The translations under genes were made by a program, and so were the position numbers. Below, in pieces: positions 53,346-63,613 of a stretch of 64,000 bases of DNA (positions are counted from its first letter, which is position 1; the number at the start of each line of letters is the position of its first letter). Below the pieces are notes generated by a model. That model made no database searches, had not been told where the DNA came from, and saw only the letters and a program-made list of their open reading frames with translations. Where the stretch lies: assembly GCA_030340625.1 (NCBI GenBank), contig JAOPHQ010003991.1, positions 152,501 through 216,500 on the forward strand. The letters are read 5' to 3'. This stretch comes from Merluccius polli. Taxonomy: Eukaryota > Chordata > Actinopteri > Gadiformes > Merlucciidae.

Positions 53346-56300
53346 TTAGAGATATGTTTCGGTTACTTTTCGCAGACATGACCATCTCATTGTTGTTAAG
53401 GGAAGGGTCACAGCGGTATTCCTCCAGTGAATCAACAGTACACTGGCCGACCACGGGCTTTCTGCCGAACGGCCGATGGTCCACCACCTTCAGAATGATG
53501 GGAGGGGTGTACATCTCCTGTTTTGGCAGAAGCTAATGGAAAAAAAAAAAAAACAGGAACAGTCAACAACGAGGGGAAACACACATCACAACACAATGTT
53601 TTTAATCCAGGGAAGTCGTGGCGGTAACGTGTTGAAAAGGGAACAGGCGTTACCACTTTGAGGAGCAGCACAGAGCCGGGGAAGTTTGGGTTCTTCTTGA
53701 AGTTCCTGATGACGGCGGTCTGCACTATCTCGCCGCCACATTCCACCACCAAGCTGGGAGAGGAAACGCTGGCCAGCTGGTAGGTCTTCATGTTCCTCAA
53801 GCCCCACGTCAGAACCTGGCAAGTCACGCCAAGTCTTAAAGTCAAGTCCATTTTATTTGTGTAGCCCTTAACCACAGTTACAGTCTCAAAGGGCTTTATG
53901 ACACCCCCTAACCTCAGCCCCCCCCAAAGGGCAAGAAAAAACTCCCTTAATGAGAAGGAATGCAGAGTGGAGGATCCCTCCTTCCAGGGAGGGTTAGGAG
54001 TGCAGTGGGTAATTGACATACATAGTAGTATTTACAAGCAAACATTTAATGTACAAAGATTTTAAGTACGAACATTTTAAGAACCTGTGGACCTTCAAAG
54101 GCACAGAGGTACACGCATTAATAAAAAAACGCAATTCAAGCAATATAAAAGCAACAAAGAAATAGCTTTTTTTCCCCCCTTGTTTGCAAGCTCAACTTCA
54201 AATAAACTTGAACTTGAATATAAAATAAATGAAGAAATACTTAGAAAAGGTATAAGGGTGAATTGCAAAAAAAACTAGATTACTTTGTCTTGTGTACTGA
54301 ATAAGCAGGGTTGGTCTGGTCTTGTCTGGTTGCGTCATTTTGTGATTTGGGAACATGATTTAATGGCATGGCTCCAGGGTTTACCTCTATGGCGGTGAGC
54401 TGCACCACAGGTCTGATTCCCTGGGGAACCATGAAGAGGGTGTCATTCTTCATCGGGGGAAGAAGGGGAATGTCTCCCTCGTTCATCTGGAGGAGTTCAC
54501 AGCAGAGTCCACATTTTAGCCGCACAGTTTCATGTTTAGGTTCAATCAAAAGTTGAGATGTTATTCATACTCATTTTGAAATGTATGGAATAAAGATATA
54601 AAATTGTATTTGATGTCATGTATTCAATGTGTGTTTTCTTTCTTTCTTCTTTCTATCCTTCCTTCCTCCTTTTCTTCTTCCTCCTTCCTCCCTCCATTCC
54701 TCCCTCCCTCCCTCCATTCCTCCCACCCTCCCTTCCCATTTATTCTCATTATCTTCCACTCCTACACCAGCATGCTTTCTTTCTCACGCCAACAGAAGCA
54801 TATTAGGTCGTCACCCCATCTTTCAGCAGCAGCTCAGCAGCCACCAGCATCTGTCCAGCACTGCGGCCCTTCTTGGTGACCGGGAACCACAGCAGCTTGG
54901 GGGTGATGGCCACACCACTGTTCAGTTTCACTATCGGGGGGCACGTACAGTAACCCATGGGCTCGTCTCGGCCCTGCACAGCAATAAACAAAGCGGTTTA
55001 GTCATTTTAGTTTACATGGCATTTATCCAAAGTGATTTATTTTTGTTTTTAGATGCATCGTTAAAGTGGATGTAGACAACTTTTCAACTTTACTGCCAAC
55101 CCTCACCACCACCCTAGAGTTTCCAAGTGGTACTATTGTATATTGTATATTGTAATAAATGTATATTGAATTGAACTATTGCCAATTGTCCCAATGTGCA
55201 TTTGATAGTAATAATATAGTTTACATAGCTCGCCATGCCGCTACTGGGTGGTTGACACACTTCCTTTACACCGTAAACCGATTTGCTGGGAAAAATTGCC
55301 CGTTGGCAGACAGAATTGCATAGTGAAAGCGAGGCTTATAGAGAACCAGACTCAACACTGATGGTGTCATTATTCTATAGCCATTACACTGTGCGATCAA
55401 CATTTACTTCATAATTATAAGTCAAAGCAAAAGTTGTCTACTTCCACTTGAATGGGTGAATTAGGGGTTTAGGGTATCTTGCATCAGAAGGAGGCCTAAA
55501 GGTACTGTGGACATTGGGGGGATCGAACCTTTTGGCTGTGAGTCACAACCCCCCAACCACAAGCGAAAAGTACAAAAAGTGCAAAAAACCCAATACGTCA
55601 TGACACTCAGTGTCTCCACAGAACTGGTGACTCAGATCAGATTGTGGTGGGGTGTAAACATCTGGACACGTTCGGTCCCCACGCACCACTTGGTCGCTGT
55701 CGTACAGCTCCATCACAACGCTGGGGGGTTGGTGGCCGATGGTCTTGGGGTCTCCGTAGATCTCCACGTCCTCGAATATCAGCGTCTGGTCCCACGTGGG
55801 GTTCAGGTTGGACTTTACCACCTCCGTGGTCTTGCTGACGTTCAGGAAGGACACATGGACGTACGGGTCTGCAGAGAGACAGATAAGAGGAGAGCGTAAT
55901 GTGATTAATGTGATGTGAGTAATGTGATTGAGTGCAGTGCATGGGGAGTCAGATTTCTGCCACTGTGGTCCTACATTTTCATAAGAAACCTATCTATTTA
56001 GCGTGGCTTTTACTTTAGGTGCCTCGTCATTTGTCACCTTAGTTTTTAAGTCTTATTCATTGTTTTTTGTGCTACTCTTACTATACCCTTGTGTTTATAC
56101 ATTTTTTTGACTTTTATTTTTTAGATTTATTGATTTATTTTTGTCATTCTTAGTCTTGCTAAATTCCATTTATTGTTTTGCCTATTTAGTTTTTTTCAAC
56201 TTTCTGTCTGTGCTGTTTCACTCTTGCTCTGTGAAGCACTTTGGGCCACATGGTTGTATGAAAGGTGCTATATAAATACAGTTGAGCTGAGGTATATTTA

Positions 56301-59300
56301 ACTGTGATGATGTGCTTCTCTTGGCAGTGGGTCGTGTTGTTATCGCAGAGAGCCAACATGTTCTTCCTTCCTGTAATAATTACCTGAAAAGCTGTCTTTG
56401 TCCATCGCACAGAGATTCTTGGCCTGGTAGACGTACACTCTGAGATGGTACCGGTAGCACCCTGGAAGGTACAAAAAGACGTTTATAAAATGGATAACAA
56501 CATACATACACATATACATAGCAGTGCACCAAGACAAATTCCTTGTATGTTAATTCCTAACTTACTTGGCCAATAAACAGATTCTGATATACATAAATAT
56601 ATACAAACACTATGTGTAATAATATGCATACACATTCACATATGTACATAAAAATAAACATAGAAATATGCATACAGACACATATACATACACAGCATGT
56701 AGAGTACACATACACACACATATACATATTATAACACATAATAATCCTACATATAAATAAGGAACAAGGAAAAGGAAAATGGGGTCAGGTGTCTCTCCGG
56801 CAGATACTGAGCAGGGGTCAGACACACTGGTCACTTACGGCTGAAACTGCAGGAAACATTGGGCGTGTTGGCACCAAATAGTTTAGTGGCATCCGCCTTG
56901 CTGGCCTTCTCGTCAACATCAACGCCCTAGAAAACACACAGCGTAACACTTAACGGAGAAATGGCTTCGTAAAACAAACAGATGTACGGTTTCCTTAAAA
57001 ACACTTACTGCAGAACAATCCAATTACTAAATCACTCCCCAATTTTGCAATCAGCGCTTTACGAAAGCAAAGCACTAACTACTTCTGCATTTTAAAGCAG
57101 TTAATTTTATTTTGCACCAGACTTTCCTCTTGGACTGTCAAAATCTCACCATGAATGTATGTATGTATGTATGTTTTACCTTAGTATGTGTTTTGACTGT
57201 TATGCTGTGATTATTTGTTGTTCTGTCATGAGCACACTGGCAAATCCCGAACAAATAAGTTGTATGGTAATAGAGTATTGAATCTTTGATTTTAAAAAGA
57301 GGAAACTAGTGCTTGAAACACCAAGTGCAGGAATAAGGTAAACAAACAAGCTGAACAATTTCATTTCCCCGGAGAATAGTCGAGTGCAAACCGCCATTGA
57401 TAAACAGGAAGTGGGCAGTTGTAGGGGAATAATGTGAGGATATGATTCATTACATGAATCCCCATCCTGTAGACGTATCAACGGCCTTAAAGAGGGGGGG
57501 GGGGGGTGCAGACACGAAGGAATGACACCAACATCATTTTTTATTGTGTAGTTTTTCGTTAGTTATCTACCCACCAGGGCCCCTTCCAGCCTGAAGATGG
57601 CCGAAGCCCCCATGTGGTCTGAGGGAGCCATCTTCCTTCGCCTGCGCCGCCGCCGGAACATGTCCGATGATCGCTCCTTCCTGTGGAACTTCCAGCCAAT
57701 CAGAGAGGAGTACTCCCAGTCATCGCCAGATGTACGTCTCTTTAATGGGGAAAAAAAGTAAAGAGTGGCAAAATCAACATCAACAAGTTCTTCTTCAAGT
57801 TGCGTCTGTCCCTAGGAACTGTTTCCTCACTTTCCCTTCCTTTAATAACCTCAAAATGCTCTCCTTTATTTTCCTATGCAGGCCTAAAATTGTTCTTATT
57901 TACTTTCCTTTGGCATCAAAGTTCCCTCCTTTACTTTCCTTTGCTACCCTCAATGTTCCCTCCTTTACTTTCCTCTACCCTCAAAGTTCCCTCCTTTCCT
58001 TTCCTCTGCTGGCCTCACCTCAGTGGTCACCACGGCGTCCATTGTCCGTCTGCGTGGCCGTACCAGTCTCTTCCTCCGATGGACGTGGTACATCTTCTCC
58101 GCGGCCACCCAGGATTTGGGCTTGTTTTCGGGGGGAATGGTGATTCCATACTCCCAACCTGGTGGCCAAAAAATAATAAAAACATGCACAAACATAAACA
58201 TGTTCATGTGTTTGTATGTATACACGTTTATACCATGGCCCGGGTGAATACTCGATTCTGATTGGCTGGAGAGGTGTGCATTAATTTTTGATACATCCGC
58301 GGCCACGACGCTAGCAGCCTCATCACCGGTCTAAAACTGAATGCGCTGAACGAAACATTAACTGTCAACTTGGACCGGACTCGGGGGGACTACGTTTAGA
58401 AAGCCATGGGACCATGTCGTTACTAAGATCGTCTCTATTTACTGGAGTAATAAGGTAACGTTGCCATGTCGTTACTAAGATCGTCTCTATTTACTGGAGT
58501 AATAAGGTAACGTTGCCATGTCGTTACTAAGATCGTCTCTATTTACTGGAGTAATAAGGTAACGTTGCCATGTCGTTACTAAGATCGTCTCTATTTACTG
58601 GAGTGATAAGGTAACGTTGCCATGTCGTTACTAAGATCGTCTCTATTTACTGGAGTAATAAGGTAACGTTGCCATGTCGTTACTAAGATCGTCTCTATTT
58701 ACTGGAGTAATAAGGTAACGTTGCCATGTCGTTACTAAGATCGTCTCTATTTACTGGAGTGATAAGGTAACGTTGCCATGTCGTTACTAAGATCGTCTCT
58801 ATTTACTGGAGTAATAAGGTAACGTTGCCATGTCGTTACTAAGATCGTCTCTATTTACTGGAGTAATAAGGTAACGTTGCCATGTCGTTACTAATATCGT
58901 CTCTATTTACTGGAGTAATAAGGTAACGTTGCCATGTCGTTACTAAGATCGTCTCTATTTACTGGAGTAATAAGGTAACGTTGCCATGTCGTTACTAAGA
59001 TCGTCTCTATTTACTGGAGTAATAAGGTAACGTTGCCATGTCGTTACTAAGATCGTCTCTATTTACTGGAGTAATAAGGTAACGTTGCCATGTCGTTACT
59101 AAGATCGTCTCTATTTACTGGAGTAATAAGGTAACGTTGCCATGTCGTTACTAAGATCGTCTCTATTTACTGGAGTAATAAGGTAACGTTGCCATGTCGT
59201 TACTAAGATCGTCTCTATTTACTGGAGTAATAAGGTAACGTTGCCATGTCGTTACTAAGATCGTCTCTATTTACTGGAGTAATAAGGTAACGTTGCCATG

Positions 59301-62300
59301 TCGTTACTAAGATCGTCTCTATTTACTGGAGTAATAAGGTAACGTTGCCATGTCGTTACTAAGATCGTCTCTATTTACTGGAGTAATAAGGTAACGTTGC
59401 CATGTCGTTACTAAGATCGTCTCTATTTACTGGAGTAATAAGGTAACGTTGCCATGTCGTTACTAAGATCGTCTCTATTTACTGGAGTAATAAGGTAACG
59501 TTGCCATGTCGTTACTAAGATCGTCCCTATGTACCGGAGTAATAAGGTAACGTTGCCATGTCGTTACTAAGATCGTCTCTATTTACTGAAGTAATAAGGT
59601 AACGTTGCCATGTCGTTACTAAGATCGTCTCTATTTACTGAAGTAATAAGGTAACGTTGCCATGTCGTTACTAAGATCGTCTCTATTTACTGGAGTAATA
59701 AGGTAACGTTGCCATGTCGTTACTAAGATCGTCTCTATTTACTGGAGTAATAAGGTAACGTTGCCATGTCGTTACTAAGATCGTCCCTATGTACCGGAGT
59801 AATAAGGTAACGTCTGCATTCCATATGAATCTCATGTTAACTGATATTAGGCATTAGTCAGACCCAGGCATTAGTCAGACCCATATATTTCTCTAGTCAT
59901 TTGCCGTTTGTTTACAGGCACACACGAAGTAGTGCAAGCTAAAATTTGTACTTTTGAGACAGAATTACCCCAAAATATGAATCAACAAATATGAATCAAC
60001 ACCCTTATACAAACCCTGATACGGGATAATCCACGACGAGGTGTGCATGTATCGAAAAATAATGCACTTTGCGTCGTGCATTATTTTTCGATACATGCAC
60101 GTATCGTCATGGATTATCCCATATATATTGAATAAAGCCCAAATAAATCCTTAAGATAACAAATGAGGCGTTAGCTACCATTCTCATCCACCGCTCTGTT
60201 GACATCGTAGCTCCACTCGTCCTCCCACATCCACCCAGGGGGGCAGTCCATCTCCCCTGGGCTCTGGGCCTGCTCCCCATTCTGGAGGCACACACATGGA
60301 CACTTAGCTACAGTCCATATGCACGGCTAGCACATGCTAACAGACGGTTCTTGTTATTTTCTCTGTTTACTCAGGACAAACTGTTGCATTGCATATATTT
60401 GTACAATTTATTTTGTAAATAATATTGTTATTTTTAAAATAGTTATCTCATAATTTCTAAATAATATTATAAGGTTTTAATATTATATCTATGATTATTA
60501 TGATTATTATGATGATGATTATTATGATTATTATTATTATTACTATTGTGACTTATTATTATGATTAGTATTTTGAAAGTATATACATAGAATATTGTTT
60601 TACTTTGGATATATTGGCTTGTAGGGTCTCTATTGGCTAGCACAAGCACGGAGGTGCAAAGGAAGTGTTGCGCATTAAGTGCTGCCTTGAGCATGTAGGG
60701 AAATGAGGGATCATTTCCCTGGCCTACGTGCAGTGGCGGATTAAGGTGGTCATGGGCCCCTAGGCTACTGTTTGTTTGGGCCCTCCACATTATTAATCAT
60801 GCTTTATCAGAAAAAAAAAACCCGCTTGGAACTTTGGCCGCGCACGCGCGCACACGTTGACACAGCCACCGGGGACGTGAGCGTCGCGGCTGCGTCGCGG
60901 TCACCGCTGCTGATCGCTGCCACTCTAGTCAATGAAAGCATTTCCACCGGGCCGCTGCGGAACGTCTCAGCAGCGTCCCAGGAGCGGCGCGCCGCAGCCG
61001 CAAGGCTATCTTTACGTAGCGTTCTGTTTTTGACGCGACCGACCGGGCAAGAAGTGAAATAGTAAAAGCCACAGAGCATCCGGTCAATTTTCAAAATAAA
61101 ACCACCCTCCCGATCGAACACGGCCACAAATCGTTGTCGTTTATAACTGACTTTGTCTATAGGCTACAGCACAACACATTAGGACATAACAACAATAAAC
61201 AACACTAAACACAATTAAACCAGACAAAAAAGTAAACATTTACTATATAGCCTACCAACTCATGGTAGAGAAGCACACAAATCTAGGAAAAACGACCAAA
61301 TCAACAGCAAATCAACTTCTGACAGACAAAGCAACTGCAAGTCAACTTAAAGGCAAAGGCAAAGTAACCTTTTATTTGTTTGTTCTATTTTGACATTCAC
61401 AAATTATCGTAGTTCTCGCGTGATCCCGCGAATCCAGCCGCCTCGCAGCGCTACGCTGCCGTCGCGTCCGGTGGAAATTGACGCAGGGCAGAGGACGCAG
61501 CCGTTCCGCGGCGCTGCCGTAACGCGACGCTCACGTCCCCGGTGGAACGCCATATCTAACCAATCAGCGACTTAATTTTTTTAAATGTTTCTAAGGGCCC
61601 CAATAGGAGGCAAGTTTTTTTCCCCCAGTGTAGTAAATTTAAAAAAATAAAAATAGTCTGGCCAATCCGGGGCCCCTGCACACATGGGGCCCCTAGGCTA
61701 CAGCCTAGGCCAGCCTGTGCATTAATCCGCCCTTGCCTACGTGCTCAAGACAGCACCAAACCCAAGTGTACCCAGCATATTTTCTCTTTCACTTTTCACT
61801 TTGGTAAGAATGTGCTTGTTGCCGGCTATTCTCGGGGCACGACATAATAACACACTTAAAGACGGTGTCTCCTCCTACCACGTCGGTGTATGGCTCGCTG
61901 GCCGGCGTCCATTCACCGCCGGGGAAACGTGTCTCGTTCTGAAACACTTCATCAGTGAACTCTGTGTGGCCCGCGTCTGCTTCTGTCAACAGGCTGAGCA
62001 CACGCACATGCACAAATGCACACACACACACACACACACACACACGTATACACAAAAGGCTTAGCACTTGAGATGTGTGTTTGGGCTAGAGCAAAATGGT
62101 AGGAAGTGGACATTTAGAGGACAGGAGTTATTTACATGAATGCTGATGAAAGAATGTAAACAGGTAAAGGAGGACTTCACTTCCTCCAATTAGTTTCTTC
62201 CAAGTTTTTTGCCCAGAAATATTCCCTTGCACAAGCACTGATTTGGCTTCTGCTGCTTTTAATCTGAAGTCGAATGTAAGCATGCGCAGCATTCCACAGC

Positions 62301-63580
62301 GTGGCATGCCGAAACACAACCACGGTAGCGGCATCGGTTTTTTTTGCACTTGGGGGGGGGTTTGCACAGGCCAGGACATGCACGCTGGCGCCTGCTGGGA
62401 CTCGGTACTTTGTACTGACCATCTCTCGGGCTCGAAGAACCAGTCTCCCTCCCAGTCCCACTCCCGCGGCGGCATGAAGCGCTCCTCCTTCAGCTTCACC
62501 TTCCCGGTCACGTCCGAGAACTTGTGGCGGCCGACCAGACCGGTGGTGCCCCAGCTCCTGATCCCCTTGGCCTGGTTCTCATACTGCCGGGAGAGAGCAG
62601 GGTAGTCTGGGGGTTAGGGGTCAGGGACGGTTGACTTCCAGTCGAAAAGGTTCTGCGTCGAAAACCCCAAAGTCTGCGGACTACCTGCATTCCTGAGCAA
62701 GTCGTCCTCACCCCTGCCTGTTCATTAATGACTTATGTAGATAAAAATACTAAGTTGGTGGTGAGGGCATTTTGAGTGCTTCGCAAAGCATATGCCAAAC
62801 CTTAATCTTTAGAAAGAAGCCCATGAATTAACTAATGTTTCAACGTTAATTCATGTTTCAATGGCTTACTATTTCATCGAGTTGAGCCCCAATTGTTGCA
62901 GCTTTTTGTTCACTCCATGTTTTTAACAGTACATGAAGGCATTGTTGATCACTGCAATATTAGCAAATCATTTTTTTTATTTTTGGGTCGTGACTTAATG
63001 AATAATGACATATGTGGGTCCTGAGGCGAGACCAGTTGAGAACCACTGCTGTAGAGCTAGCTACCATTTCTGCGAACACGCCAAAGTTTCCCTCGGCGAA
63101 GCTGTTGAACTTCTTCTCGTGGGCCGACAGACCGAGCCACATGTTGACCCGCAGCTGCACCGGGATCTTCAATCCCTGGGTTTTGTCCATGGGGTACTGG
63201 TGGAGGGATGAGGGAATGAACTCATGAATGAATTAATCAATCAATCAATCAATCAACCGATATGTTCTGGAATGTAAAATTGGAATTGACCATTTCAAAA
63301 AAAAGGTAAAACAGCTGATTGGCAAGGATTATTTTTTTGTTCATTGTACATTATGATATTGGTTGGAGTGAGCGGGGAGAGGATAGTCTACTGGTGGTTA
63401 GGGTGTTGTAAGTTTGGAGAGCACATTTAAAGACATTTAAAAACAACTATAGTTGACCAAAGGGCTGTACAGTGCAAAAATGCAAAAAAACAGTGGGCAC
63501 ACGGTGGAAGAAACAAAACATAATGGATACAAAGAAAGAAAGTACAAAGCCAAAAAAAAATAGGGCAACAACAAGTTTAT

Positions 63581-63613
<33 letters not shown>

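Larger units (their letters stand above)
58228..60125. mobile_element. large non-autonomous element carrying a minisatellite
   Basis: Left part CCATGGCCCGGGTGAATACT and CGATTCTGATTGGCTGG with GAGGTGTGCATTAATTTTTGA; right part ends in a 44-bp hairpin with GAGGTGTGCATGTATCGAAA. Similar wording at both ends suggests one element of about 1.9 kb with the tandem array inside. Exact ends uncertain. Confidence 0.55.

Noticed and set aside
58412..59815. Regular array that could be mistaken for a CRISPR locus.
   Set aside because: Units are contiguous with no unique spacers, no cas genes, and lie in a vertebrate intron; it is a minisatellite.
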